This document shows, piece by piece, positions 9,448 through 18,527 of a stretch of 64,000 nt of DNA. Source of the DNA: Croceibacterium_A sp035626815 (GTDB taxonomy: Bacteria > Pseudomonadota > Alphaproteobacteria > Sphingomonadales > Sphingomonadaceae); assembly GCA_035626815.1 (NCBI GenBank), contig DASPMY010000050.1:73124-137123 (forward strand), given 5' to 3'. Under the pieces are notes generated by a model, which saw nothing but the letters and a program-made list of their open reading frames with translations, was not told the origin of the DNA and made no database searches. Made by a program: the position numbers and the translations under genes. The number at the start of each line of letters is the position of its first letter. The first letter of the stretch is position 1.

Positions 9448-9580
9448 GATACGCCCATCCTTGCTTCCTCGTCTGTGGCCCGGGCTCGCATGGGCTCGCC
9501 GGACCCTGCCCAAGCCGATGGGTCGAATCAACGACGGCGGAAGCCCTTGCCCCGGTGTTAGAACATTGCCAGCATGCGGC

Positions 9581-10168
9581 ATGCTGGCAATCTACGGTGC
9601 CGGAGGCTTCGGCCTTCAGATCCTCGACATGATCGAATCGCGCAATGACGCTGGTACCCCGTGCTGTTTCCTGGACGATCGCGTCGAGGGTCGATTTCAC
9701 GGATTTCCGGTCATTCGACCAAGCGACATCGAGCCCGGCACGCCGGTGGTCATCGCTTTCGCCGACCCTCAGGCACGCCGTTCCGCGGCGGCTCGCCTGA
9801 CGGATTTCGGCACGCTCGTCGCCTCGAGCGCCCGGGTCCATCCCAGCAGCTCGATCGGAGAAGGCTCGATCCTGTGTCACAACACGATCATCGAGCCCGA
9901 CGTGTCGATCGGCCGCCATTTCCACGGGAACATATACAGCTACGTCGCGCACCAGAGCCGGATCGGCGACTTCGTCACGTTCGCCCCGAGGGTGAGCTGC
10001 AACGGCGGAGTGCGCATCGAGGACGGGGCCTACATCGGCACCGGCGCGCTGCTCAAGCAGGGCGTCACCATCGGCGCCGGCGCGGTGGTCGGCATGGGCA
10101 GCGTCGTGATCCGGGATGTGCCGGAAGGGGCGGCGGTGGTCGGAAACCCCGCCCGGATCATCGGGTGA
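9581..10168 (+). CDS. PglD-like sugar N-acetyltransferase
   Basis: A 195-residue NeuD/PglD-family acyltransferase. Residues 1-80 form a small Rossmann-like nucleotide-sugar domain (LAIYGAGGFGLQIL), and the rest is a left-handed beta-helix of hexapeptide repeats (IGEGSILCHNTIIEPDVSIG, IGDFVTFAPRVSCNGGVRI, IGAGAVVGMGSVV) ending VVGNPARIIG. It should acetylate the 4-amino group of a UDP-amino sugar from acetyl-CoA. The ATG at 9581 begins exactly at the Rossmann strand. Its stop overlaps the converging WbuB-like gene by 11 bases. It could also acetylate a legionaminic acid precursor, since no separate LegH is seen. Confidence 0.88.
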   Translation: MLAIYGAGGFGLQILDMIESRNDAGTPCCFLDDRVEGRFHGFPVIRPSDIEPGTPVVIAFADPQARRSAAARLTDFGTLVASSARVHPSSSIGEGSILCHNTIIEPDVSIGRHFHGNIYSYVAHQSRIGDFVTFAPRVSCNGGVRIEDGAYIGTGALLKQGVTIGAGAVVGMGSVVIRDVPEGAAVVGNPARIIG

Positions 10169-11450
10169 GTGAGCGCCCGCGGGCGTTCGCACTCTGATAG
10201 GCCTGCTGGATAGCCGCGTCGGTCGCTTCGATCGCCGCGGCGAGCGTGAAGCGTTCGCCAAACTCCCGCCGCCCCGCCTCGCCCATCGCCTGCAACTCTT
10301 CGGGTGAGGTGCGCGCCAGGCGCACCATCGCCGCGGCTATAGCGACCACATTGCCGGATTCGGCAGAGACCCCCGCTCCCGCTTCGGTCACCAGGCTCGC
10401 CGCCTCGCCCTCTACCGCGACCAGGATGGGTCTGCCGGCGGCCATGTACGACTGCGTCTTGTGCGGAACGGTGATCGCGAACAGCGGATCCTTGATCAAG
10501 TGCAGCGCGAGCACATCGGCCGCCGCGAACACGTCGCCGATCTGGTCGCGCGGAATTCCGGGAGCGATCCGGACGTGCGCCGACGCGTCGAGCTCGCGCA
10601 CCAGCGCGAGCAGACGGTCCCGATCGGCGCCGTTGCCGATCAGGGTCAATTGCAGGTTCGGCACCTCGCGCGCGGCAACCTGGGCCGCGCGGATGAGAGT
10701 GTCGAGGCCCTGCATCAACCCCAGATTCCCGCCATAGACGATGTTGAACCGCCCCGCGAAGCCGTACGGTGCGAGATCGAGCGTGCCGGTCGGGCCGTCC
10801 TCGTGCGCCCAGTTGTAGACGACGGATATCTTGTCCCGCGGAACGCCGCGCTCGGTCAGGCGCCGGGCAATGCCGTGCGACTGCGCGACGATGCGGGTCG
10901 CGCGGCGATAGGCGAAATTGCACATCGGGGTGAGAACGCGTTCCATCCATCGGGTGCCCGGCATGCCCGAGCGGATCACCGAATCGGGCCACAGGTCCTG
11001 GATATCCATCACGAACGGGCGCCGCCTGACGGCGCAGATCAGCGCCGCGGCCAAGGCCGCCGGCGGCGGCGGATAGACGTAGAGGAGATCGAACTTGCCC
11101 GCCTTGAACAGTCCGAACATCGCCGCGCTGAAGGCGAAGCTGAAGTAATTCAGAATTCTGCGAAAGCTCGAGAGCCCGTGGCTGGGGTACAGCCAGACCC
11201 GGTTGACGCTCACGCCTTCGATTTCATCCTGGCGATGCAGACGCAGCCGATAGCCGGGATAAAGCGAGCCGCGCGGATAGTTCGGAAAGCCGGTGACCGT
11301 CTCGACCTCGTGACCGCGCGCTGCCAGGCCGCGGACGAACTCGACGCCTTTCAGGATCGGCTCGGGCTCGAACCATTGCGTGATATACAGGATGCGCAAC
11401 GATCGACGGTCGGCGGATGCGGGAACGCCTGCCGGAACCGCCTCAGGCAT
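10158..11450 (-). CDS. wbuB: Glycosyltransferase family 4, WbuB-like (putative L-FucNAc transferase)
   Basis: A 430-residue GT-B glycosyltransferase. It starts LRILYITQWFEPEPILKG, contains YPRGSLYPGYRLR and VYPPPPAALAAA, and has a GT4 C-terminal domain with FNIVYGGNLGLMQGLDTLI and a nucleotide-contact region around KTQSYMAAGRPIL. This pattern matches WbuB of L-FucNAc-containing O antigens. The ATG at 11450 overlaps the fnlC stop by 8 bases (ATGCCTGA), so it is translationally coupled to the UDP-L-FucNAc genes, which supports L-FucNAc as donor. A longer in-frame start at 11522 would lie inside fnlC and is unlikely. Confidence 0.88.
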   Translation of the reverse strand: MPEAVPAGVPASADRRSLRILYITQWFEPEPILKGVEFVRGLAARGHEVETVTGFPNYPRGSLYPGYRLRLHRQDEIEGVSVNRVWLYPSHGLSSFRRILNYFSFAFSAAMFGLFKAGKFDLLYVYPPPPAALAAALICAVRRRPFVMDIQDLWPDSVIRSGMPGTRWMERVLTPMCNFAYRRATRIVAQSHGIARRLTERGVPRDKISVVYNWAHEDGPTGTLDLAPYGFAGRFNIVYGGNLGLMQGLDTLIRAAQVAAREVPNLQLTLIGNGADRDRLLALVRELDASAHVRIAPGIPRDQIGDVFAAADVLALHLIKDPLFAITVPHKTQSYMAAGRPILVAVEGEAASLVTEAGAGVSAESGNVVAIAAAMVRLARTSPEELQAMGEAGRREFGERFTLAAAIEATDAAIQQAYQSANARGRSLTR

Positions 11451-12576
11451 ATTCCTTCCACACCACGCGCCGAACGTAGTCAGTGTAGCTGTGAATGATG
11501 CGCACGACTTTGGCGGAGACATTCGGCATCGAATAGTCGGCGACCAGACACAGGTCGCGGTTCTCGTCCCGGCCCTGCGTCTCGATCAGGGCGAGACATT
11601 GCTCGACCCGCTCGGGATTGAGGCCGGTCATCATTACCGCGCCTTCCTCCATCCCCTCAGGCCGCTCGTGCGCCTCGCGGATGTTGAGCGCGGGGAAATT
11701 GAGGATCGAGGATTCCTCGGTGATCGTGCCGCTGTCCGACAGCACCGCGCGGGCCGATTTCTGCAGCCTCACGTAATCGTGGAAGCCAAGCGGCTTCAGC
11801 AGCCGCACGAGTGAGTGAAATGATGCGCCCGAGGAATCGACGCGGTTCTGCGTGCGCGGATGCGTTGAGACGATCACCGGGCGACCGAATCGCTCGGCGA
11901 TTCCGTTGAGGATTTGCACCAGGCGGGAGAAGTTCCGGTCCGCGTCGATGTTCTCCTCGCGGTGCGCCGAGACGACGAAGTACTCGCCCTCCGCGAGGCC
12001 GAGGCGGGCGAGCACGTCGGAGCCGTCGATATCGCTCATGTAGTGGTGCAGCACCTCGAACATCGGGCTGCCGGTCTTGATCACCAGATCGGGCGAGAGC
12101 CCCTCGCGCAGCAGATACTCGCGGGCGATGGTGCTGTAGGTGAGGTTCACGTCCGCGGTGTGATCGACGATCTTGCGGTTGGTCTCCTCGGGCACGCGGG
12201 CGTCGAAGCAGCGGTTGCCCGCCTCCATATGAAAGATCGGAATGTGCTGGCGCTTGGCCGGGATGACGGCGAGGCACGAGTTGGTGTCGCCCAGCACCAG
12301 CAGCGCCTCGGGCTTAACCTCGCGGAGCAACGGGTCCATCGCAATGAGGATGTTGCCGATCGTTGCCGAGGGCACCCCGGCCGCGGAGTTCAGGAAGTGG
12401 TCGGGCTTGCGGATGCCCAAGTCGTCGAAGAACACCTGGCTCAGTTCGTAGTCGTGGTTCTGGCCGGTGTGGACCAGGACGTGGTCGCAAGCGTCGTCGA
12501 GCGCGGCGATGACCCGCGACAGGCGGATGATCTCCGGCCGGGTGCCGACCACGGTCATCACCTTGAGCTTGCTCAT
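11443..12576 (-). CDS. fnlC: UDP-sugar 2-epimerase FnlC/CapG (WecB family), last step to UDP-L-FucNAc
   Basis: Non-hydrolysing UDP-N-acetyl-sugar 2-epimerase of 377 residues: KVMTVVGTRPEIIRLSRV at the N-terminus, HTGQNHDYELSQVFFDDLGI, LVLGDTNSCLA, FHMEAGNRCFDARVPEETNR and SDSGTITEESSILNFPALN. These details match FnlC/CapG, which epimerises UDP-2-acetamido-2,6-dideoxy-L-talose to UDP-L-FucNAc, more closely than classical WecB. It starts 4 bases after the fnlB stop and overlaps the WbuB-like gene. The position directly after fnlA and fnlB makes the assignment strong; a WbpI-like 2,3-diacetamido-uronate epimerase is the less likely alternative. Confidence 0.92.
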   Translation of the reverse strand: MSKLKVMTVVGTRPEIIRLSRVIAALDDACDHVLVHTGQNHDYELSQVFFDDLGIRKPDHFLNSAAGVPSATIGNILIAMDPLLREVKPEALLVLGDTNSCLAVIPAKRQHIPIFHMEAGNRCFDARVPEETNRKIVDHTADVNLTYSTIAREYLLREGLSPDLVIKTGSPMFEVLHHYMSDIDGSDVLARLGLAEGEYFVVSAHREENIDADRNFSRLVQILNGIAERFGRPVIVSTHPRTQNRVDSSGASFHSLVRLLKPLGFHDYVRLQKSARAVLSDSGTITEESSILNFPALNIREAHERPEGMEEGAVMMTGLNPERVEQCLALIETQGRDENRDLCLVADYSMPNVSAKVVRIIHSYTDYVRRVVWKEYA

Positions 12577-12580
12577 CGGC

Positions 12581-13696
12581 TCACACCTTCATGGCGACTG
12601 TATCGGGCCGTTCGCGATCGAATATTTCGTTGGCCCACAGCATGCAGACAAGATCGCCCTCGCCGGCGTTGGTAATGTTATGCGTCCAGCCGGGGATCGT
12701 TTCGACAATGATGCCCTCGCCGCCGCGGGTCACCAGCTCGTGCTTGCGCCCGCTCTCGATGTGACGAAAAGCAAAATGCGCTGTTCCGGCGATGACGAGG
12801 AACTTCTCGCTCTTGGTATGATGGTAATGATCGCCGCGGGTGACCCCGGGCCGGGCGATGAAGTACGAAAATTGTCCGGAGTCGGCCGTCTTGAGCATTT
12901 CGACGAACGGACCGCGCGGATCCTCACGGCCGTGGACCGGAACCGAGTACGCAAATCCGTCCGGCTCAAGATAGCTGAGATATGTCGCGTAAAGAGCGCG
13001 GACGAGGCCGCTGCCTACCGGTGGGATGACCATCGTGTCGCGGCTCGCCGGGAATGCGCGGATGATGTCCGCGACGTCGCCGACGGTCGTTCGGTAGACC
13101 GGCCCGGCCTCGCGAAAATGAGCGCCCGCCGGCGAGCTGTCGAGCAGTGCGAGGAACGCGTCGATCACATCGTCGACATAGACCAGCTGCAGCGGCGCGG
13201 CTGTATCGTGCACGTCGATCGGCATCTTCCACGCGACGTTGTGGCAGAACGTCGCAATGGCCGAGTTGTAGTTCGGCCGGGCCCACTTGCCGAACACGTT
13301 GGCGAGCCGGAACAGGTGGACCGGGGCCCCGGTCGCTTCGGCGTGCCGCAGCAATGCGTCTTCCGCCGCGCGCTTGCTGTTGCCATACGGGCTGTCGCGC
13401 TCGGCCTGGATCGACGAGGCGTAGATCACTGGCGCTCGATTGCCCGCGGCGGCCAGGGCAGCGGTGAGTTCACCGGTGAAGCCGGCGTTGCCGCTGGCGA
13501 ACTCGGCCGGGTCCTGCGGCCGGTTGACCCCGGCCAGGTGGACCACGAACTCGGCGATGCCAGCGGCCTCGGCCAAGCGCTCCGGGCCGTCGCCGCGCAC
13601 CAGCTTCACCACCTGGCAACCGCCGCGCTCGCGGAGGCGGACGCAAAGGTTGCGTCCGATGAACCCGTCCGCCCCGGTCACAAGCACTTTGGTCAC
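12581..13696 (-). CDS. fnlB: UDP-sugar reductase FnlB/CapF (SDR plus C-terminal cupin)
   Basis: A bifunctional 371-residue protein. Residues 1-240 are an extended SDR (LVTGADGFIGRNL, LAGVNRPQ, YGNSKRAAE with the catalytic Tyr/Lys). Residues 255-371 are a cupin domain (TRGDHYHHTKSEKFLVIAG) that binds a metal. This fusion is characteristic of CapF/FnlB, which epimerises at C3 and reduces the 4-keto group on the way to UDP-L-FucNAc. Start is a GTG that overlaps the fnlA stop as GTGA. The order fnlA-fnlB-fnlC-transferase is the standard arrangement. Confidence 0.94.
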   Translation of the reverse strand: MTKVLVTGADGFIGRNLCVRLRERGGCQVVKLVRGDGPERLAEAAGIAEFVVHLAGVNRPQDPAEFASGNAGFTGELTAALAAAGNRAPVIYASSIQAERDSPYGNSKRAAEDALLRHAEATGAPVHLFRLANVFGKWARPNYNSAIATFCHNVAWKMPIDVHDTAAPLQLVYVDDVIDAFLALLDSSPAGAHFREAGPVYRTTVGDVADIIRAFPASRDTMVIPPVGSGLVRALYATYLSYLEPDGFAYSVPVHGREDPRGPFVEMLKTADSGQFSYFIARPGVTRGDHYHHTKSEKFLVIAGTAHFAFRHIESGRKHELVTRGGEGIIVETIPGWTHNITNAGEGDLVCMLWANEIFDRERPDTVAMKV

Positions 13697-14733
13697 CCGA
13701 GGACCTCGCGTTCCTCGAACCGTCCACCCATCGCCCGCTCGATGAAAGGCAGCTGGCGCAACAGCGCCTTCATCCCCTCGACATCGAGCTGCTCGGTGTT
13801 GTGCGAGCTGTATTCCTCCCCGTGTCCGAGCTTCGCCTCTCCTTCCTCGACGAATTTCTCGTAATTGAGGTCGCGCCCGTCCGGTGGCACGCGGAAATAG
13901 CCGCCGAGATCCTCTGCCACCGCCCGCTCTTCCCGGCCCAGCAATGCCTCGTGCAGCTTCTCGCCGTGACGCGTGCCGATGACCTGGATCGGGTAATCGG
14001 GTCGCCCGAGCAACTGCCGCAGCGCCTCGGCCAGCACCGCGACGCTCGCCGCCGGGGCTTTCTGCACGAACAAGTCGCCGTTCTGGCCATGCTCGAAAGC
14101 GTAGAGGACCAGCTCGATGGCATCGTCCAGGGTCATCATGAACCGGGTCATCCGCGGATCGGTGATCGTGATCGGCTTGCCGGCGACCATCTGCTCCACG
14201 AACAGCGGGATGACCGAGCCGCGCGAGGCCATCACGTTGCCGTAACGCGTGCCGCAGATGGTCGTGTTCGTCCCCTCAAGGTTGCGCGACATCGCGACCA
14301 TGACCTTTTCCATCATCGCCTTGCTGATGCCCATGGCGTTCAGGGGGTAGACCGCCTTGTCGGTGGACAGGCAGATGACGCGCTGCACGCCAGCGGAAAT
14401 CGCCGCGTTCAGCACGTTTTCCGTACCCAGCACATTGGTCCGAACCGCCTGGAGCGGATGGAACTCGCACGACGGCACTTGCTTGAGCGCGGCCGCGTGG
14501 AAGCAGAAATCGACCCCGCGCATCGCTGCCTCGACGCTCCGCTCGTCGCGTACGTCGCCGAGGTAGAACTTGAGCTTCGCATTGCCATACGCCTTGCGCA
14601 TGTCGTCCTGCTTCTTTTCGTCGCGCGAGAAGATGCGAATCTCTCTTAGGTCGGATGACAGGAACCGGCGCAAGGCGGCGTTGCCGAACGAGCCCGTCCC
14701 CCCGGTTATCAGCAGGACCTTGTCCCTAAACAT
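13693..14733 (-). CDS. fnlA: UDP-GlcNAc 4,6-dehydratase/5-epimerase FnlA/CapE
   Basis: First enzyme of the UDP-L-FucNAc pathway, 346 residues, cytoplasmic hexameric SDR. It carries LLITGGTGSFGNAALRRFL near the N-terminus, AAALKQVPSCEFHPLQAV and the catalytic region STDKAVYPLNAMGISKAMME, and lacks the membrane half of PglF/WbpM. The ATG at 14733 has a strong site (GGAGGGA) four bases upstream. The frame stays open for 105 more codons upstream, but that stretch resembles no family member. It heads a four-gene operon with fnlB, fnlC and the WbuB-like transferase; the 462-base gap upstream probably holds its promoter. Confidence 0.94.
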   Translation of the reverse strand: MFRDKVLLITGGTGSFGNAALRRFLSSDLREIRIFSRDEKKQDDMRKAYGNAKLKFYLGDVRDERSVEAAMRGVDFCFHAAALKQVPSCEFHPLQAVRTNVLGTENVLNAAISAGVQRVICLSTDKAVYPLNAMGISKAMMEKVMVAMSRNLEGTNTTICGTRYGNVMASRGSVIPLFVEQMVAGKPITITDPRMTRFMMTLDDAIELVLYAFEHGQNGDLFVQKAPAASVAVLAEALRQLLGRPDYPIQVIGTRHGEKLHEALLGREERAVAEDLGGYFRVPPDGRDLNYEKFVEEGEAKLGHGEEYSSHNTEQLDVEGMKALLRQLPFIERAMGGRFEEREVLG

Positions 14734-15195
14734 CGGTCCCTCCGCCGGCAGCACAAGCGTCGGCCCGAACCTCCCTATGCAACATCGAATTCTCCAGCTT
14801 GGGGCGTCGTCGCGATGCGGTGAGGTGGCGCGCCCCGTTCCGCGCGGCGGCATAACCGCCGGGGGACGGCCTGAAAAGTCCAACGTTGGCTTCGTGACAT
14901 GCCGACGCGTCGCGGCCCGAGAGCGCCGCGACGTTGGAAAACCGCAAATCGGTCGGCGAAAGACGGCCCGGCCGTGGCAAGGCAGCATCGCTAAGTGAGG
15001 TCCACAATCGAAGACCGGTTCGATGCCGATGTCGTAATCATTCGGCACGCGCCCCGGTCCTTTCGACCACGGCCACGGGGCCGGCCGCTCGGAACGGGCG
15101 GCGCTCCGAGAGCCAATGGTGGGATGCCGGGTGAAAACCGCGGAGAACGTTGAGCCTTTCGCTGCCGGGTGCGCGCCGCTAAGGCGATCGGCGCA
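14734..15195. other. Divergent intergenic region between fnlA and hisH paralog
   Basis: About 460 bases with no gene that can be supported on either strand; open frames here are extensions of fnlA or short. As the two flanking operons diverge, both promoters should lie here, but no clear -35/-10 pair, operator palindrome or riboswitch could be picked out by eye. Confidence 0.5.
14737..14743 (-). promoter_or_regulatory. Ribosome binding site of fnlA
   Basis: GGAGGGA on the minus strand, three to four bases before the ATG at 14733. It selects this start against the longer open frame that extends to 15048. Confidence 0.65.
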
Positions 15196-15873
15196 ATGGC
15201 GCTACTGGACGACAAACCGGCCCCGGAAACCGCGGAACGAAGCCGCGAACGTCCGGAGGTCACGATCGTCGACTGCGGAATCGGCAACATTCGCTCCGTC
15301 CAGCGCATGTTCGAGGCGGTCGATGGTGAAGCCGAGATCGTCAGCGAGCCGAGTGCGATCGCCGGAGCGCGCCGGGTCGCCCTGCCCGGCGTCGGCGCTT
15401 TCGACGCCGGGATGAAGGCCTTGCGCGATGGCGGCTGGATCGACCCGCTCAACCACGCCGCGCTCGTCGAGAAAGTGCCGGTGATCGGCATTTGCCTCGG
15501 CATGCAGATGCTGTGCCGCCGCAGCGAGGAAGGCGTGCTTCCCGGGCTCGGATGGATCGAGGCGGACGTGCGGTTGGTCGATCTGGGCGGCGAGACGCGG
15601 CTCAAGATTCCTCATATGGGTTGGACGGTCACGCGCCCGGCCAGGCCCAATCCGCTGATCCCCGAAGGCCAAGGTGAGCAGCGGTTCTACTATGTGCACA
15701 AGTACCGGGCGGTCTGCGACCGGCGGGACGACGTACTGGCGACCGCGACATACGGCACCGAGTTCACCGCAGCCGTGCACCGCGACAACATCTACGGCGT
15801 TCAGTTCCACCCGGAGAAAAGCCATCGCTTCGGCATGGCGTTGATGCGGCGCTTCCTCGATATCGCATGCTGA
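15196..15873 (+). CDS. hisH: HisH-type glutamine amidotransferase of the first sugar amidotransferase module
   Basis: Class I glutaminase of 225 residues, paralogous to the HisH subunit of imidazole glycerol phosphate synthase. The triad is visible: Cys100 in GICLGMQML, and His205 and Glu207 in VQFHPEKS. It should release ammonia from glutamine for its partner. It overlaps the HisF-like gene by 7 bases and is followed by a WbpG-type N-acetyl sugar amidotransferase, the arrangement of Pseudomonas hisH2-hisF2-wbpG, so a glycan role rather than histidine synthesis is inferred. The ATG at 15196 is preferred; an in-frame GTG at 15169 is possible. A 27-residue leader precedes the fold. Confidence 0.9.
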   Translation: MALLDDKPAPETAERSRERPEVTIVDCGIGNIRSVQRMFEAVDGEAEIVSEPSAIAGARRVALPGVGAFDAGMKALRDGGWIDPLNHAALVEKVPVIGICLGMQMLCRRSEEGVLPGLGWIEADVRLVDLGGETRLKIPHMGWTVTRPARPNPLIPEGQGEQRFYYVHKYRAVCDRRDDVLATATYGTEFTAAVHRDNIYGVQFHPEKSHRFGMALMRRFLDIAC

Positions 15874-16628
15874 GCCACCGCGTGATCCCGTGCTTGCTGC
15901 TGAGCCGCGGCGGGCTGGTGAAGACTCACAAGTTCGCCAAGCCGAAATATGTCGGCGACCCGATCAATGCGGTCAAAATCTTCAACGAAAAGGAAGTCGA
16001 CGAGCTGATGGTGCTCGACATCGACGCGAGTAAGGAACGCCGGGGCCCCGATTTCGAGCTCATCGAGCAACTCGCCGGCGAATGCTTCATGCCGCTTTGC
16101 TACGGCGGCGGCATCCGTCATGCCGACGATGCCAAGTTGTTGTTCAAGCTCGGAGTGGAAAAGGTCTCGCTCCAGAGCGCGGTGCTGCATTCGCCGGCGG
16201 TCATTCGCGAGATCGCCGATCATGCAGGCGAGCAGGCGGTCGTCGTGTCGATCGATGTCAAGCGCGATTGGCTCGGCAGACCGCAGCCCTTCAGCGCGGC
16301 CGGAGTCCCGATCAAACAGCGCGACTGGCGCCGGGCGGTCGCTGACGCGGTCGCCAATGGGGCTGGCGAGATCCTGCTCAATGCCGTCGATCGGGACGGG
16401 ACGCTCGCGGGCGTCGACCGGGGTCTGATCGCCGAAGGCAGCGCGATTGCCGACGTGCCCTTGATCGCCATGGGGGGCGTCGGATCGCTCGCCGACATCA
16501 GGGCGGCGACGGATGCCGGCGCCAGTGCCGTCGCGGCCGGCGCCTTCTTCGTCTTTCATGGACCGCACCGGGCGGTGCTCATAACCTATCCGCGCTACGA
16601 CGAGCTTCGCGCGCTGTGGAGTGATTGA
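15867..16628 (+). CDS. hisF: HisF-type ammonia-transfer subunit of the first sugar amidotransferase module
   Basis: A 253-residue (beta/alpha)8 barrel homologous to HisF. It begins LSHRVIPCLLLSRGGLVKTHK: aligned without gaps to histidine-pathway HisF, position 11, normally a catalytic Asp, is Leu, while Asp130 (VVVSIDVKR) is kept. Phosphate-site loops YGGGI, AVDRDGT and AMGGVG remain. The loss of Asp11 argues against cyclase activity and fits a barrel kept as an ammonia channel for the WbpG partner encoded 3 bases downstream. It overlaps the hisH paralog. Pseudomonas HisF2 proteins share the CLLL start. Confidence 0.9.
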   Translation: MLSHRVIPCLLLSRGGLVKTHKFAKPKYVGDPINAVKIFNEKEVDELMVLDIDASKERRGPDFELIEQLAGECFMPLCYGGGIRHADDAKLLFKLGVEKVSLQSAVLHSPAVIREIADHAGEQAVVVSIDVKRDWLGRPQPFSAAGVPIKQRDWRRAVADAVANGAGEILLNAVDRDGTLAGVDRGLIAEGSAIADVPLIAMGGVGSLADIRAATDAGASAVAAGAFFVFHGPHRAVLITYPRYDELRALWSD

Positions 16629-16631
16629 ACA

Positions 16632-17774
16632 GTGACCGAGCTAGTACGCGTGTGCACGCGTTGCATCATGGACTCCACGGCGGACGACATTCGTTTCGAC
16701 GCGGATGGGGTTTGCAACTACTGCACCGAATTCGTCGACCGAAAGCACCATATCCTGACAATGGATCCGGCGGTACGGGAACGCCAGCTGCAAGACTTCC
16801 TGGCGCGCGTGCGCGAGAACGGCAAAGGCAAACCCTATGACTGCATCATCGGGGTGTCGGGCGGCGTCGACAGCAGCTGGGTGTTGGTCAAGGCGATCGA
16901 CCTCGGCTTGCGGCCGCTCGCCGTCCACATGGACAACGGCTGGAACTCCGAGCTCGCCCAGAACAACATCGCCAACCTCGTTCGTGGGCTCGGCGTCGAT
17001 CTTCATACCCACGTCATCGACTGGTTTGAGATCCGCGGGCTGATGGAGGCGTTCTTCTCGGCCGACGTGCTCGATGTCGAGCTGCTGTACGACAACGCCA
17101 TGCTGGCGGTGAATTACCGGCAAGCCGCCAAGTACGGCCTGCGCTACCTGCTGTCCGGGCTCAACACCGCCACCGAGGGCATGGCCCTGCCCGTCAGCTG
17201 GAACTGGAACAAGTGGGACAAGCGCAACATCGTGGGCATCTCGCGCCGCTTCGGCGGCCCGCGGCTGAAGACCTTTCCGGCGATCGGTACGCTGGAGTTG
17301 GTCCGCCACACTTTCCTGTCGCGCATCGAATGGGTGCCGATCCTCGATTTCTTCGATTACCGCAAAGCCGAGGCGCTCGATCGGTTGACGCGCGAGTTCG
17401 GCTACAAGCCATACGCCTACAAACATTATGAATCGGTCTTCACGCGATTCTACCAAGGCTACATCCTGCCGCAGAAGTTCGGCGTCGATAAGCGCAAGGT
17501 CCATCTCTCGACGCTGGTGATGACCGGGCAGATGAGCCGCGACGAGGCGCTCGCCAGCGCTGCGGGGATCGCCTACCCGAGCGAGAAGGAGCTCGAGACC
17601 GACAAGAAGTACTTCATTAAGAAGATGGGCTGGACCCCCGAGAAGCTGGCCGATTACATCGCGCGTCCGCCCAAGGCGCACGACGACTATCCCTCCGAGG
17701 CCTGGATCTTCAACGACTTGCGCAAGCTATACAAGCGGCTGAATCTCGCTATCGGGCGCACCCGCGTGACATGA
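16632..17774 (+). CDS. wbpG: N-acetyl sugar amidotransferase, WbpG/PseA family (module 1)
   Basis: A 380-residue ATP-pyrophosphatase enzyme that turns an acetamido group on a nucleotide sugar into an acetamidino group using ammonia from HisH/HisF. The PP-loop is IGVSGGVDSSWVLVKAI near residue 74. Two CxxC pairs near the N-terminus (CTRCIMD, CNYC) probably bind zinc. NTATEGMALP and NWNKWDKRNI are family motifs. It begins 3 bases after the hisF paralog stop. The likely substrate is a UDP-2,3-diacetamido uronic acid as in Pseudomonas O5, but a legionaminic acid precursor cannot be ruled out. Confidence 0.9.
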   Translation: MTELVRVCTRCIMDSTADDIRFDADGVCNYCTEFVDRKHHILTMDPAVRERQLQDFLARVRENGKGKPYDCIIGVSGGVDSSWVLVKAIDLGLRPLAVHMDNGWNSELAQNNIANLVRGLGVDLHTHVIDWFEIRGLMEAFFSADVLDVELLYDNAMLAVNYRQAAKYGLRYLLSGLNTATEGMALPVSWNWNKWDKRNIVGISRRFGGPRLKTFPAIGTLELVRHTFLSRIEWVPILDFFDYRKAEALDRLTREFGYKPYAYKHYESVFTRFYQGYILPQKFGVDKRKVHLSTLVMTGQMSRDEALASAAGIAYPSEKELETDKKYFIKKMGWTPEKLADYIARPPKAHDDYPSEAWIFNDLRKLYKRLNLAIGRTRVT

Positions 17775-17825
17775 GCCACCCTCGCGATGGACTCGAGTTC
17801 GCTTCCTCCCCGCGGCCCCTGCCAG

Positions 17826-18527
17826 TCACACGACATCGAATAGCACGTGAAAGAGTGATACTTCCGTCCCAAGCCCATTCCACAGCACACGCTTGCCATC
17901 GATGATGCGAGTCCACGACCGCATGGGATCATCCCGCTGCGGAATATCGAACGGCATTTCGTGCTTGATGAACCGGAACGCTCCGACCCTGGTGTGCTGT
18001 TCCAGATGCTGCGTGATTGAACGAATTGAGAACCGGTTCCAGCCGGCTTCCAACTCCCCATCGTCTTTCACGTAACGCACAATGACGTCCATTGCGTCTT
18101 CGTTCACCAGCATATGATTGAGGCAGCGCCCGCCAGGGCGGGCGATGCGGATCATCTCGTCGAAGGAGGGACGAAAATCGTCAAAGATCGAAGTAACTCC
18201 AATAGTCGTCACCAGATCAAAAGTCTCGGCTTCCAAGGGCAGCTTGTTGGCATCCCCCTGCAGAATTTCGATCCGACGCGGCCCCAGTTGTTCGTTGCCG
18301 TGTGCAACCAGGTTAGGCGAATACTCCACGCCTTTCAGATCCAACTCGGCGTTCAGAGTTCGAGCGTAGTGCAAGAACTCGCCGGTGGCGCAGCCAATGT
18401 CGACCAAAGAGCCCGTCGCGGCTTCAATATTGAGAAGGGAAGCGATCTGCTTGAAGCTTTCCTTCGGAGCAAGATAGCGATCTTCGTTGAGATAAATGGA
18501 GTCATCCGCGGTGCGTGCGTAGTTCAT
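17826..18527 (-). CDS. Class I SAM-dependent methyltransferase
   Basis: A 233-residue methyltransferase with the SAM-binding motif LVDIGCATGEFLHYA near residue 42, an acidic loop GVEYSPNL, and DLVTTIGVTSIFDDF for the later strands. The ATG overlaps the upstream GT4 stop (ATGA) and has GGAGA eight bases before it. It is the last gene of the long minus-strand operon, so O- or N-methylation of the glycan is the obvious guess; a terminal methyl cap that stops chain growth is also possible. Local base composition is lower in GC than most of the locus. Confidence 0.85.
   Translation of the reverse strand: MNYARTADDSIYLNEDRYLAPKESFKQIASLLNIEAATGSLVDIGCATGEFLHYARTLNAELDLKGVEYSPNLVAHGNEQLGPRRIEILQGDANKLPLEAETFDLVTTIGVTSIFDDFRPSFDEMIRIARPGGRCLNHMLVNEDAMDVIVRYVKDDGELEAGWNRFSIRSITQHLEQHTRVGAFRFIKHEMPFDIPQRDDPMRSWTRIIDGKRVLWNGLGTEVSLFHVLFDVV

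Noticed and set aside
9448..9582. N-terminal extension of the PglC-like gene to 9582
   Set aside because: Low-complexity residues before the conserved KRLFD start; would also overlap the divergent acetyltransferase start.
14734..15048. N-terminal extension of fnlA to 15048
   Set aside because: A strong ribosome binding site precedes the ATG at 14733, and the extension has no similarity to the family.
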